Positions 53,255-62,187 are shown, numbered from the stretch's first letter. The stretch: DNA of 64,000 bases from Tunicatimonas pelagia (GCF_030506325.1 NZ_CP120683.1:3299001-3363000); one strand, 5' to 3'. Notes: generated by a model not told the origin, from the letters alone. Translations and numbers: made by a program.

Positions 53255-53628
53255 ATGTATGAGTTAAAACTTACTCCAAAACTTCAACAGCGGGTTCGTG
53301 AAGAATTTTTTGAATTATGTCAGGTAAACGGCGAATTAAGGCTTGAACTTACCAAAGAGGGAATCGCTGGGACGCGCTATCTGAAGCCGAAGAGAAACAG
53401 TTTCCACCCTTGTGTCCGGATTTTGTGATTGAACTAATGTCAGAAACAGATTCGCTAGTGCCTGCTCAAAGAAAAATGGAAGAGTAAGTGGAAAACGGTG
53501 CGCGATTAGGTTGGCTATTCTTCCCCAATGATGAGAAGGTGTTTATCTATCGCTCTGATAAACCTGTAGAGGAAATTAGTAGTTACAGCCGTACTTTATC
53601 TGGAGAAGACGTTTTACCTTCGATTTGA
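53255..53628 (+). pseudogene. Uma2-family (DUF820) endonuclease, heavily degraded
   Basis: Starts MYELKLTPKLQQRVREEFFE in one frame, then jumps near 53371 to another frame reading RWDALSEAEEKQF and PPLCPDFVIELMSETDSLVP. That frame has a TAA after QRKMEE (53487-53489) and continues VENGARLGWLFFPNDEKVFI to TGA 53626-53628. The second half is plain Uma2 family. Roughly 60 central residues are missing, so there is an internal deletion, a frameshift and a nonsense codon. Intact Uma2 proteins are PD-(D/E)XK-fold nuclease-like proteins of unknown role, very common in Cytophagales and Cyanobacteria. Confidence 0.8.
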
Positions 53629-53639
53629 ATGTCTTGAAA

Positions 53640-53674
53640 TAAAAAATGCACCGATGGAATTTCACCGATGCATT
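53640..53674 (-). terminator. Rho-independent terminator of the susC-susD operon
   Basis: On the minus strand, stem AATGCATCGGTG/CATCGGTGCATT with G-T pairs, loop AAATTC, followed by TTTTTATTT. It is about 40 bp past the susD stop. Confidence 0.8.
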
Positions 53675-53680
53675 CTGTAT

Positions 53681-53712
53681 GTGTAGGCACGTGATTAATC
53701 ATGTGCCTACAC
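53681..53712. repeat. 32-bp near-perfect palindrome (REP-like family)
   Basis: Arms GTGTAGGCACGTGATT and AATCATGTGCCTACAC differ from exact inverses at one base. It shares the GTAGG-N-CGTGATTAATC layout with 60826-60870. It lies between the susD stop and the terminator. Confidence 0.7.
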
Positions 53713-53713
53713 A

Positions 53714-55186
53714 TTATTGATAAATAGTCATGTTCTCTAACGGGCCAGGTACAGGGTCAGGGGCGTTTGGGTTACCGTTAATTTCGTCTAGGGAATATAC
53801 AAAACGCCAAGGCAATTCGGTGCCTGCGTTAGGAGTGAGTGGAATTCCTTCTACGCTACCCCGGGTGCGCCGCTCGTCGTTCCAAGCAATGGTTTGCCCG
53901 TAAAACGTTACGTAGCGTTCTTCCACAATTTCTCTTAGCAGGGCATCATTGTCGAAAATGTTATCCATATTTTCCATGCCCCCCGCCGCAAAATCTTCCG
54001 CGATGTAAGGCTCATAGACTAATGTAAAATGCTCCTGATAAGTATCATCAATATACCCTCCTTCGCTTAAAAACGCCCGGTATTCATTGAGGTGCATCAG
54101 TCCTGCGTCAAAATCTCCCATCCGAACCGAAGTTTCAGCTAAGGTTAAGATGTTTTCCTGATAAGTAATAAGTGGGAAAGATGCATTTTGAGCAAACATG
54201 CCATTTAGTGTATCTCCCTGCGATAAGGAAAGCGTATTAGGTTCAATAGTACCTGGAGTATTTAAAGCCTGATCCGCCCCCAGATAGTAGTAGTTGAAGC
54301 GAGCTGCTTCATCAGTTTTAGCATTTCCCCGGTAATTTTCATTAGCTGGGTCTAGCAACGTAACTAAATAAGCTTCGCCTTGAGCATCGGCTGCTGCAAT
54401 ATCACCCGCCCGTGAGGTTGTGAGGAAGTCCCAATAGAAGTTCTGATCAACATCGTTGGTAGTTCCATGCTCTAAATACATTGAGCCGTCAAAGCTAGAA
54501 ATACCATCTTCTGCTGCCTGAAGGGCGAGGTCATACTGCTTAGTATCCAGATAATACCGGGCTTTCAACGTGTAAGCGGCGGCTGTCCAAGAAGCTTTAT
54601 CGGCATTATAGTAAATGTCAGTACCGCTGATGGGTATATCTGTTCCTTCCGCCAAATCGGCAATGCCTTCATCCAATAGGCTTTGTAGTGAAGCGTAGAT
54701 ATCCATCTGATTATCAAATAGGGGAAACTCAAATTGCTCGATTTGAGCGGCTTCCGTGAACGGAATGTCGCCCCACAACGAAGTAGCATTACCGATGCAA
54801 TGGGCCTGGGTTACTTTCGTCATACCGGCAACAACTCTAAAACCTTGGGGCTCTACTTTGTCTAACACAATGCGAGAATTACGCAACGTGCCGTAGTACA
54901 CCTGATCCCACATGGTGGTAAAGTTAGAGGTGCCTACGTTATATACCTGAAAATCGCCCCACTGGCGATCAACGCCCTTCATTTGTCCGGTCCACATAGC
55001 GGTTAACCGAGCGGTTAATCCGGTATGGGTGGTGGCATTGGCTAGTTGCATTCCGGTAAAAATCAATTCTGCCGGAGAATCGGAGGCGTTATTAGGATCA
55101 TCGTTTAAATCTTCTACTAAACCTTCGCAAGCAGATAGCGAAAAGATGAATAGCGTTAGTAAGCTATAGTTCAATACTATTTTCAT
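53714..55186 (-). CDS. SusD/RagB-type nutrient-binding outer-membrane lipoprotein
   Basis: A surface lipoprotein (LFIFSLSAC, C20) that caps the SusC channel and binds the ligand. 490 residues, of the SusD-like_2 group: ELIFTGMQLANATTHTGLTA, WTGQMKGVDRQWGDFQVY, and a helical TPR-like scaffold. The C-terminal LREIVEERYVTFYGQTIAWND is the group's signature. These SusD-like_2 proteins often serve peptides or unknown ligands rather than glycans. It follows susC by 10 bp. No glycoside hydrolase or peptidase gene is adjacent, so the substrate cannot be inferred. Confidence 0.93.
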   Translation of the reverse strand: MKIVLNYSLLTLFIFSLSACEGLVEDLNDDPNNASDSPAELIFTGMQLANATTHTGLTARLTAMWTGQMKGVDRQWGDFQVYNVGTSNFTTMWDQVYYGTLRNSRIVLDKVEPQGFRVVAGMTKVTQAHCIGNATSLWGDIPFTEAAQIEQFEFPLFDNQMDIYASLQSLLDEGIADLAEGTDIPISGTDIYYNADKASWTAAAYTLKARYYLDTKQYDLALQAAEDGISSFDGSMYLEHGTTNDVDQNFYWDFLTTSRAGDIAAADAQGEAYLVTLLDPANENYRGNAKTDEAARFNYYYLGADQALNTPGTIEPNTLSLSQGDTLNGMFAQNASFPLITYQENILTLAETSVRMGDFDAGLMHLNEYRAFLSEGGYIDDTYQEHFTLVYEPYIAEDFAAGGMENMDNIFDNDALLREIVEERYVTFYGQTIAWNDERRTRGSVEGIPLTPNAGTELPWRFVYSLDEINGNPNAPDPVPGPLENMTIYQ

Positions 55187-55196
55187 GATACTTGAA

Positions 55197-58100
55197 TTAG
55201 TAATTAATGGCGATTGAGAAAATGTAGGATTTAGTACCCGGATTATTGAAGTAGTCCTGTCCTCTAGCGTTGGTAGCTCCGTCTAGTGAGGTTTCGGGAT
55301 CAATACCAACTACATCCGTCCATAAAATGAGGTTTCGACCGCGTAGTGAGAAATCAATGCTTTGCAGCTTAGTCCTTTCGCGGAATTTTTGGGAAGTGAG
55401 GCTATACGAAAGGGATACTTCGCGCAGACGAGTCCAACTACCGTCTACAATAAATTGCTCCTGCAAGTTGCTAAAGCCCTGTCCCAATGTAGTGTACCAA
55501 GCCTCATCTAGTAATACCGAACCGCCTCCGAAGTCTCGAATGTTACCCCGAACAGTAGTTCCAGCCGCAACAGTTTCTCCGGCGTAGTTTACTAACCCCC
55601 CAGCGGGTACTACTACTTCGTTGCCAGTATCAGCGTGCTTTCCAAAGTTGTACAGTACTGACTTAGTGTTAGGGGCAAAGTCGCTACCCTGGAAGGTTTC
55701 AAATAGAGCGTAGAGTGAAAGGTTTTTCCAGGATATGGTACCGCCGATACCACCACGCCAAAGAGGGTTAGGGTCGCCAATCACTCCGAAATCAGAAGCT
55801 ACTCTAGGGAAATTATTTTCATCTAACTCTAGCGAACCATTTTCATTACGAAGATATACTCCGCCGAATAGTGCGGATAAGGGTTCGCCTACCGTAGCTA
55901 CGGAACTAGTGAGTGTACTAAACCCTCCTAACGGAATTCTATCGCTTCTGCCAATGTCAGTTACTTCGTTAATGTTTTGGTTAGCGTTGGCAAAAAGGTC
56001 GATATTCCAGTTTTGGTTAGAGAAAACGGTGAGACCCAGGTCAACCTCCCAACCTTTGTTCTCCATAGCTCCCGCATTGGTATAGACGGTCTCAAAGCCT
56101 ACTGAGGGTGCCACCGCTAATTCTAGTAACAGATCGTTAATTTCGTTCTGGTAATAGGTGAAACCAGCTCGCAAGCGATCGTTGAAGAATCGTAAGTCGG
56201 TGCCTACTTCCCATTCGGTCTTTATTTCTGGCCTTAATTCCGGTTCCCCTCTCTGTTCTCCTTGTACAACGGCTCCATTGCCATAACCTACTCCCGAAAG
56301 AGCAGCTCCCCAACTTGTGAATAATACATCATCTACTGCTACAAAATCAGTAGTAGTGCGGTGCGGATCAGGCTGAACCCCTACTTGTCCGTATCCAGCC
56401 CGGAGCTTACCAAAACTCAACAGTGAACCGCCATCCAGCACTTCAGTGAACTGCCAAGCCACGTCCGCTGAGGGATAGAAGAATGTCTTGTCTTCTCCGA
56501 AGGAAGAGGCTGACTCTAATGCACTAGTGGCGTTAATGTACAGTTGGTCAAAAAAACCAAAATTAGCCGTGGCGTAGGTTCGCGTACTTCTAACGATAGT
56601 TTCCGTATCATCTGGAAAGCGATTAGCCCCTACTGCGTTAGAAAAATCGAGTGGCCCATCGGGGATTAGAAAGTTCTGCATTACTCCGCCTACCCGATTG
56701 TAGTTACGTTGGTTAATATTCCAACCTAGATTCACACTGCTGGAAATATCGGGGGAAAGTGCAAATGAGAAGCGACCAATCGCATCAAAGTTTAGTTGGG
56801 TTTCACCGAAGACAAACTCCTCGTACCGTCCGGCATTGTTGGCTCCTGCCGAAAATACCGGGAAATAGGTCTGGCGCTGATCTTCGTAGGTATCAGCTCC
56901 ACCGCGAGCAATAAACTCGAACCAATTTACTGGTTTAATACCAATCTCGGCACTCATGATAAAGCGGTTCACAATGGTTGAATTCTGTAGCTCGTTGATT
57001 GTCCACAGCGGATTGTTGTAGGTTGGTTGGGAGGTGTTACCTAGATAGCGACGGTACGATCGGTGTCGGTTTAAAATAGGAGCCGCTTCGGGCGAGGCAA
57101 AGTAGCTACCGATGTAATCCTCGCTATTAAAATCGGGGGCAGCCCGTAGCATACCAAGGTATAGGCCATTTACGTTTGATCCGGTCTGAATTCGGTTAGA
57201 GGTAGTCCGGGCAAACGTAGCGTTACTCGATACCCGAACAATGTCACTGAACTTACGATTAGCATTCAGGCGAATAGTACTACGATCGTAGTCGCTTACG
57301 CCCCGGTAGATTCCTTCCTGGGTCATATGCCCCATACTAAGCATAAAATTCCCGTTTTCGTTACCACCACTTAGGCTCAAGTAATTATCAACAAAATATC
57401 CGGTCTGAAATACTTGATCTTCCCGGTTATCATTAAATGTTTCCCGGGAGTTTTTTCCCCCGTTGGGGTCATCAGCACTACCAGCCGGAATGGCGTAGTA
57501 ACGGTTACCGTCCCGAGCTTCAAAGAAGCCAGCATAACGTGGATCAGCAGGGTCAGTAATTTGTTCATCAGCTCCATCGGGTCGGTCAGCAATTCTATCG
57601 CCAAAAGAGCGGGAATCCGTCGGGCTATATATTCCCCCTCGTCCCTGTCCAAACTTGTTTTGTAACGGGTGTAGCACATTTACTTGGTCGAGTGATACGG
57701 TAGAACGAAAGGTAACATCCAGTTTATCGGCATCGCGCCCCTTCTTAGTGGTAATTAAAATTACCCCATTGGCCGCGCGGGAACCCCACAATGCGGCGGC
57801 AGAAGCACCCTTCAAAATTTGCAGGTCTTTAATATCCGAGGGGTTAATATCGTTCATCCGCGACTGCTGACGAACTCCGCCGGTACCTTCCCCACTATTG
57901 GCCAAGTCGGCATTGGGGGCACCCACGGTATTACTGACTGGAATACCATCTACTACGATCAGTGGTTGCGATTCGCCAGTAATCGTATTCTGACCCCGAA
58001 TCTGAATATAGGCTGCTGCACCGGGATCACCGCTAGAGCGGGATATTTGTACTCCGGCTGCTTTTCCGCTCAGGCTGTTAATTAGGGTATTTTCTCCCGA

Positions 58101-58541
58101 ACGGGCGATAGATTCACCTTCCACTTTAGAGAAGGCAATCCCTCGGCTATCCGCGTCTTCTTCAAAACCTAGTGCGGTTACCACTACTTCGGATAGTTGC
58201 TTGGTATCATCGGAGAGTTCTACGTTCAGGGTAGACTGGTTACCAATGGCTACCTCTTTGGTTACTAGGCCGATGAAGGAAAATACCAGTGTTTCGGCAT
58301 CTTCGCCTACGGAGAGACGGTAGTTACCGTCGATGTCAGAGATTGTTCCGTTGGTAGTGCCCTTCACCACTACGTTGACTCCCGGTAGCGGTTCGCCCTG
58401 ATCTACTGAAGTAATTTTACCGGAAAGTGTCCTCTCTTGGGCTAGTGCTAACGTAGAGGTAAATCCCAAAATGACGAGCACCGCCAGCAATTTGTCGCGC
58501 CGACGAATGTTGATGGATAAATAAGTAAATAGGTTTCTCAT
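55197..58541 (-). CDS. SusC/RagA-type TonB-dependent outer-membrane transporter
   Basis: An 1114-residue TonB-linked channel. Signal peptide (VLVILGFTSTLALAQ), CarboxypepD_reg domain at about 37-120 (GKITSVDQGEPLPGVNVVVK), the SusC plug with SRSSGDPGAAAYIQIRGQNT near 165 and NPSDIKDLQILKGASAAALWG near 235, then a 22-strand barrel ending in YIFSIAINY. No anti-sigma-interacting STN domain precedes the plug, so it is not a signalling transducer. First gene of the susC-susD operon; the upstream region 58542-58870 is AT-rich and probably holds its promoter. Confidence 0.96.
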   Translation of the reverse strand: MRNLFTYLSINIRRRDKLLAVLVILGFTSTLALAQERTLSGKITSVDQGEPLPGVNVVVKGTTNGTISDIDGNYRLSVGEDAETLVFSFIGLVTKEVAIGNQSTLNVELSDDTKQLSEVVVTALGFEEDADSRGIAFSKVEGESIARSGENTLINSLSGKAAGVQISRSSGDPGAAAYIQIRGQNTITGESQPLIVVDGIPVSNTVGAPNADLANSGEGTGGVRQQSRMNDINPSDIKDLQILKGASAAALWGSRAANGVILITTKKGRDADKLDVTFRSTVSLDQVNVLHPLQNKFGQGRGGIYSPTDSRSFGDRIADRPDGADEQITDPADPRYAGFFEARDGNRYYAIPAGSADDPNGGKNSRETFNDNREDQVFQTGYFVDNYLSLSGGNENGNFMLSMGHMTQEGIYRGVSDYDRSTIRLNANRKFSDIVRVSSNATFARTTSNRIQTGSNVNGLYLGMLRAAPDFNSEDYIGSYFASPEAAPILNRHRSYRRYLGNTSQPTYNNPLWTINELQNSTIVNRFIMSAEIGIKPVNWFEFIARGGADTYEDQRQTYFPVFSAGANNAGRYEEFVFGETQLNFDAIGRFSFALSPDISSSVNLGWNINQRNYNRVGGVMQNFLIPDGPLDFSNAVGANRFPDDTETIVRSTRTYATANFGFFDQLYINATSALESASSFGEDKTFFYPSADVAWQFTEVLDGGSLLSFGKLRAGYGQVGVQPDPHRTTTDFVAVDDVLFTSWGAALSGVGYGNGAVVQGEQRGEPELRPEIKTEWEVGTDLRFFNDRLRAGFTYYQNEINDLLLELAVAPSVGFETVYTNAGAMENKGWEVDLGLTVFSNQNWNIDLFANANQNINEVTDIGRSDRIPLGGFSTLTSSVATVGEPLSALFGGVYLRNENGSLELDENNFPRVASDFGVIGDPNPLWRGGIGGTISWKNLSLYALFETFQGSDFAPNTKSVLYNFGKHADTGNEVVVPAGGLVNYAGETVAAGTTVRGNIRDFGGGSVLLDEAWYTTLGQGFSNLQEQFIVDGSWTRLREVSLSYSLTSQKFRERTKLQSIDFSLRGRNLILWTDVVGIDPETSLDGATNARGQDYFNNPGTKSYIFSIAINY

Positions 58542-58871
58542 AGGTAGATTATTTACGTTGTAAATGAATTGAATCAGCCTGAAATAATAGATGGCGGAGA
58601 AGCGATAATTATCTGGGATTGTTGCGAGGAAGAGGTAAGAAAAAATTAAATTTTACTTACATAAGAAATTGCAAAATAAAAGTGATATAAATACAAAGCA
58701 ACTCTAACAAATAATTTTCTGCAATTATTCTTGATGACGGTTTTATATTTTGATTTTCACAAAATACACCGTCCGATGAAGTATATTTTTGAAAAATTAA
58801 TGATGATTTTTGGTGAGAGTAGAATTAGAAGAAAATAGTGAAAAGTAAAAAAATTGAAGGAATATATTTCT
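58542..58871. other. AT-rich non-coding leader of the susC-susD operon
   Basis: About 330 bp with very high A+T and no open frame I can support. It should hold the operon's promoter and untranslated leader, but I cannot place a promoter with confidence. Confidence 0.4.
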
Positions 58872-59040
58872 GATTAGTAATTAGCTTAGTAGTTAGTTCA
58901 CCCAAAGCCGGGGTGTGCTTAAAGGCATGACCGGAACCACTTTCTAGTATTCAGATATTAGGTACGTTAGGATAGCGACCCATGATAAAGTGTTTGTCAA
59001 ATGTATCGGTATGCTATCAAACACGAGATTCTAGCAAAGG
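58872..59040 (-). pseudogene. FAD-dependent oxidoreductase (sarcosine/N-methyl-amino-acid oxidase type), C-terminal remnant
   Basis: Read on the minus strand, the frame from about 59040 gives PLLESRV, two stops, then DTFDKHFIMGRYPNVPNI, a stop, and ESGSGHAFKHTPALGE. This closely resembles the C-terminal flavin-binding part of DAO-family oxidases (the SRVC-x-Y-T, H-x-x-YPN and GSGHxFKxxPxLGE blocks). At least three stop codons and the loss of all upstream domains make it a dead fragment. The adjoining 59041-59315 shows no further recognisable coding sequence. Confidence 0.7.
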
Positions 59041-59315
59041 CACTGAGTGATCGGGTGATAAGGCAATTGCTAGATTAGTACCTTCTCGCAGTACAACTTC
59101 AATTTAACTTTCTGCGGATTCCGTGTCCGGCTTAGGATTGGTACAGGATAGAAGAATAGATAATAAGATAGAAAGTGCCTCAACGTCAAAATAAAAATCT
59201 AATAGTTAACCAGAGTGCATCAGTGGTATAAATCTCACTTCAAGCTAATTTTTTATCTGATTAAACCTTTGACTGGCACTACGGTCTAAAACCTGTAACA
59301 AATAAATTATGTGAC

Positions 59316-59729
59316 ATGATGAAGAAAATAGTAAATCTCAGCCTAGCACTTATTTTAATGTTTGGAACCATGGTTTGGGCTCAATCTGGTAGAGGAAACA
59401 GAGGTGGAGACCCAACTGAGCGGGCTGAAAGGCTAACAGCCTCTATGACTGAATTACTGAACCTAGATGACAGCCAGCAAGATCAGGTAGGCGACTTAAA
59501 CTTAGAGTATGCCATGAAAATGCAGGAAAACCGAAAGGAAATCCAAGGTGATCGGGAAGCGATGCGCGAAATGATGGTAGCCCTCAATCAAGAGAAGGAA
59601 GAAAAGCTGTCAGCTATACTTAGTGAAGAGCAGATGCAACTGTACCACGAGAAGAAAGAAGAATTTAGAAAGAATTCCCGCGAACGGCGCGATAAACGTC
59701 GAGCAAGAAGAGAGTCGGCTAGCGAATAA
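59316..59729 (+). CDS. Spy-like periplasmic protein
   Basis: A 137-residue protein with signal peptide (MMKKIVNLSLALILMFGTMVWAQ). Mature part: TERAERLTASMTELLNLDDSQ then Q/E/R/K-rich helices (DREAMREMMVALNQEKEEKL, SAILSEEQMQLYHEKKEEF), in the pattern of Spy/CpxP and Bacteroidota LTxxQ-like proteins. The C-terminal 20 residues are almost all basic. It is probably a periplasmic chaperone-like or metal-binding stress protein. Monocistronic: a strong terminator follows. The Spy-like protein at 51486 is a distant paralogue. Confidence 0.8.
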   Translation: MMKKIVNLSLALILMFGTMVWAQSGRGNRGGDPTERAERLTASMTELLNLDDSQQDQVGDLNLEYAMKMQENRKEIQGDREAMREMMVALNQEKEEKLSAILSEEQMQLYHEKKEEFRKNSRERRDKRRARRESASE

Positions 59730-59748
59730 TGTTTTATATTTTCCTTCT

Positions 59749-59783
59749 AAAAAAGCGATGAGCGGACTGTTCATCGCTTTTTT
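59749..59783 (+). terminator. Rho-independent terminator of the Spy-like gene
   Basis: A 13-bp perfect stem, AAAAAAGCGATGA/TCATCGCTTTTTT, with a 9-base loop GCGGACTGT. It is nearly symmetric, so it may also serve the convergent operon ending at 59801. Confidence 0.88.
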
Positions 59784-59800
59784 ATTGAGTTATGTTTTTC

Positions 59801-60025
59801 TCAAACTCTCGCAATTCTACTTACTAAATTGTAGGTAAACCGCATCAGAGCCAGCGCAAATAAAACATCAAATAGTTTGATGAAGGTGCTCTCTTTCATA
59901 ACATCTTGAAGGAAAGAATTATACAAGGAAGTGGGAACCAGATTAAACGCATTAGGCGAAGTCAGTGCCGAGTATAAGAAAACTCCGGAAACTATTAGGG
60001 AAATTATCAATGGTAGAAGTTTCAT
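59801..60025 (-). CDS. Small two-helix membrane protein, unknown
   Basis: 74 residues: a hydrophobic N-terminal helix (LLPLIISLIVSGVFLYSAL) and a second weaker one near residues 50-68 (FDVLFALALMRFTYNLV). It begins three bases after the stop of the cytochrome c gene, which is the main support for it being real; there is no family match. It might be an accessory protein of the cytochrome. Confidence 0.55.
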   Translation of the reverse strand: MKLLPLIISLIVSGVFLYSALTSPNAFNLVPTSLYNSFLQDVMKESTFIKLFDVLFALALMRFTYNLVSRIARV

Positions 60026-60028
60026 AAG

Positions 60029-60472
60029 CTACTCTGTCTCATCCCGTACGGCTTTCACCTCAGCGAAAGTGACTGCCTCACCTTCATTGCCCCAACTATT
60101 GCGGACGTAATTGAGTACGTGGGCAACTTCTTCATCGGATAGTGGCTGGGGTGGCATCATGCCATTATAGGTTTCCCCGTTTACCACCATCTCCCCTTCC
60201 GAACCGTGCATCACTTGCTGAATAGAGCGGATTTTATCGGCCATCAAATAATCAGATTTAGCCAACGGAGGAAATGCTCCCGGCAGTCCTTCACCTTCAC
60301 TCATATGACAAGCCAGACAGTAGCCTTGGTAAATTTCCTCTCCGAGCTTGATACTTTCTTCCAGATCCGGTTCAGTCTGCTGAGGGCGGTTGGCTTCTCT
60401 GAAATCAGAGCGGATGGAAAAAATGGAAGAGATGTAAATAGCAGCGCTTAAGGCTACGTAAGAATAGGTCAT
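60029..60472 (-). CDS. Monohaem c-type cytochrome, membrane-anchored
   Basis: A 147-residue electron carrier. An N-terminal hydrophobic anchor (YSYVALSAAIYISSIF) is followed by a class I cytochrome c domain: haem-binding YCLACHMSEGEGLPGAFPPL near residue 52 and the distal methionine in YNGMMPPQPLSDEEVAHVLNY near residue 102. I take ATG 60472 (MTYSYVALS); the frame further up to 60607 crosses the 3' end of the transposase remnant and has no family match. The natural partner could be a molybdenum dehydrogenase or an oxidase; a MobA-like gene is close by. Confidence 0.88.
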   Translation of the reverse strand: MTYSYVALSAAIYISSIFSIRSDFREANRPQQTEPDLEESIKLGEEIYQGYCLACHMSEGEGLPGAFPPLAKSDYLMADKIRSIQQVMHGSEGEMVVNGETYNGMMPPQPLSDEEVAHVLNYVRNSWGNEGEAVTFAEVKAVRDETE

Positions 60473-60567
60473 TGTCGTAATTACTGATTGTGTGAAGCTT
60501 GCAAAGATACTAAAGATTAACCTACTTTGCTGCGATAGGCGAATCTCCGCGGAAATTACCATTGTTA

Positions 60568-60888
60568 TCAACTCTTGGTTTTGGGGGAGAACATATCTTG
60601 ATGCCACTTTAAAGGGTTATCTCGAATATACTGGCGGATATTTTCTAAAGAACGTCTGTTACGGATGATATGATCGTAGAATCGTGCCTGCCAACCAAAA
60701 TCTATTTTTTGTTTGCGACATTCATAAGATACCCGACCCTTGTACCAGCGTATTATTTTACCGATGGTGTTTTGAGGTAATTCCGTTGGATTATTCGGAA
60801 TACCGGATTTCGTGGGAAATTGATTCGTAGGAACGTGATTAATCGCGCGACAAACCGTCACGTTCCTACGACAGAAATCATGCAACAT
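60568..60888 (-). pseudogene. REP-associated tyrosine transposase (RAYT, Y1_Tnp/IS200-like), C-terminal remnant
   Basis: The last 70 residues match RAYT proteins: TIGKIIRWYKGRVSYECRK, then FGWQARFYDHIIRNRRSLEN with the probable catalytic tyrosine in FYDHIIR, and IRQYIRDNPLKWHQD. The N-terminal half with the HUH metal motif is absent; the frame begins right at the stop of the MobA-like gene. The first 30 codons run through a 45-bp hairpin (60826-60870) of the type found elsewhere in the window. RAYTs process such palindromes. This copy cannot be active. Confidence 0.8.
60826..60870. repeat. REP-like hairpin inside the RAYT remnant
   Basis: Perfect 13-bp arms, CGTAGGAACGTGA and TCACGTTCCTACG, around a 19-base loop that begins TTAATCGCGCG. 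It is related to the palindromes at 22880 and 53681. Confidence 0.75.
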
Positions 60889-60889
60889 C

Positions 60890-61483
60890 CTACAATCCCT
60901 TCAGCCTTTCCTTTATCCGGGCAAAATCATTGGGGGTATCTACATCATAAATACCTTCAGGAAAGTCAACTGAAGCAATCTGTGAAGCGTAGCGGGTGAT
61001 GATGGATTTGGCTCCCGCCCGCCCATCGAGTTGAAGCAGTTCGGGAAACAATGCCTCACCAAACAGTGCTGGAACCCCTGCGGTATTGTGGTAGACCGAA
61101 GCAACCAAAGTTTTGCCAAGGTGCCGATAAGCAGTAACCAATTGTTCTAACAATGACGGACTAGCTAGCGGTTGATCGCACAACATAACGATGATAGCAT
61201 TGGGCAAAGGAGTGACCGACATTATTTGCTGAATACCTGCTCGGATAGACGAACCCATCCCCGTTTGCCATTGAGGGTTATGAACGAAATGAACCTTCTC
61301 TGAAGAGAGGTTTTCCTGAATCTGGTCAGCGTAAGCTCCGGTGACCACAATGATCTCATCGCTAACCGTTTGGGCAGTTTGTACGGCTCGCTGCACCAGC
61401 GATTTTCCGTCAAGCTGCATCAGTTGCTTGGGTTGGCCCATACGGCTCGCTTCACCCGCTGCGAGTACAATTGTTGTAATCAT
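60890..61483 (-). CDS. MobA-like nucleotidyltransferase
   Basis: A 197-residue NTP transferase of the MobA/MocA group that attaches a nucleotide to molybdopterin. N-terminal IVLAAGEASRMGQPKQLM (residues 4-21) is the nucleotide-binding loop, VMLCDQPLASPSLLEQL near residue 103 carries the metal aspartate, and the C-terminal GIYDVDTPNDFARIKE is typical of MocA (CTP:molybdopterin). I take ATG 61483 (MITTIVLAAGE), which overlaps the TGA of the DUF3667 gene (ATGA). MocA-type proteins serve xanthine dehydrogenase-like enzymes; none is in the window, though a small cytochrome c is downstream. Confidence 0.9.
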   Translation of the reverse strand: MITTIVLAAGEASRMGQPKQLMQLDGKSLVQRAVQTAQTVSDEIIVVTGAYADQIQENLSSEKVHFVHNPQWQTGMGSSIRAGIQQIMSVTPLPNAIIVMLCDQPLASPSLLEQLVTAYRHLGKTLVASVYHNTAGVPALFGEALFPELLQLDGRAGAKSIITRYASQIASVDFPEGIYDVDTPNDFARIKERLKGL

Positions 61484-62187
61484 CCTTCTGTACCAGATAA
61501 TGCTTTGAAAGCGATACCAACAACTCCTGCCACCAGCATGATAGCCAGAAAGTAAAGGATATTGATCATTACCGAAATACCCATGGCTTTCCATTTTTTC
61601 TCGGGAAAAAAAGATACGATTGCCCAAGTAAAGTAAACAAACCATACAAGTTGAACCATGCTATTGAATAGAGCAGGATAATAGTACAACCCAAAAGTGG
61701 CTAACAGATACAGCAGAGTATACTCGGCTGTTACAAACGCTGCGAGTGTTAGGTGTTCAGCGTAATTGTAGCCTCTGCGGCGGAAAAATGCGTGAGTTAT
61801 GAGTGCTAGTAGGGGAACCGTTAAAAAACCAATGATATTGTAATACTGATAGACAAACGCTATAGCTTCTTGTTGCGCTTGCTGGGCACGTTCATCACCG
61901 CTCGCTAATATATCTTCTCTGAGGGCACGCCCTATTAGATCGAGCTTGATTACAACGAAGCTGGCGAGTGCTGTAGCAAACACCAGGAAACGAATCGGGT
62001 TAGAATACCGCTTTCGCTCACCAGCTATATACTCTCGGATAGCAGCACCCGGATTGATTAAGAGCTGCTTACAAGTGAAAAACAATCCTTTGTCCCAGCT
62101 CAGAGTACTGAGTATTTCTTGCCAAAGATAGTGAAGAGTGATTCGGGGGGCAGTTCTGGTACTCTGTTCAACAGTGCTACGCTTCAT
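61480..62187 (-). CDS. DUF3667 membrane protein lacking the zinc ribbon
   Basis: A 235-residue protein with four or five membrane helices. SWDKGLFFTCKQLLINPGAAIREYIAGERKRYSNPIRFLVF (from about residue 30) is the DUF3667 core. The usual N-terminal CxxC zinc ribbon is missing, as in some members. The function is unknown. It is translationally coupled to the MobA-like gene (ATGA overlap), though any functional link is doubtful. Confidence 0.82.
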   Translation of the reverse strand: MKRSTVEQSTRTAPRITLHYLWQEILSTLSWDKGLFFTCKQLLINPGAAIREYIAGERKRYSNPIRFLVFATALASFVVIKLDLIGRALREDILASGDERAQQAQQEAIAFVYQYYNIIGFLTVPLLALITHAFFRRRGYNYAEHLTLAAFVTAEYTLLYLLATFGLYYYPALFNSMVQLVWFVYFTWAIVSFFPEKKWKAMGISVMINILYFLAIMLVAGVVGIAFKALSGTEG

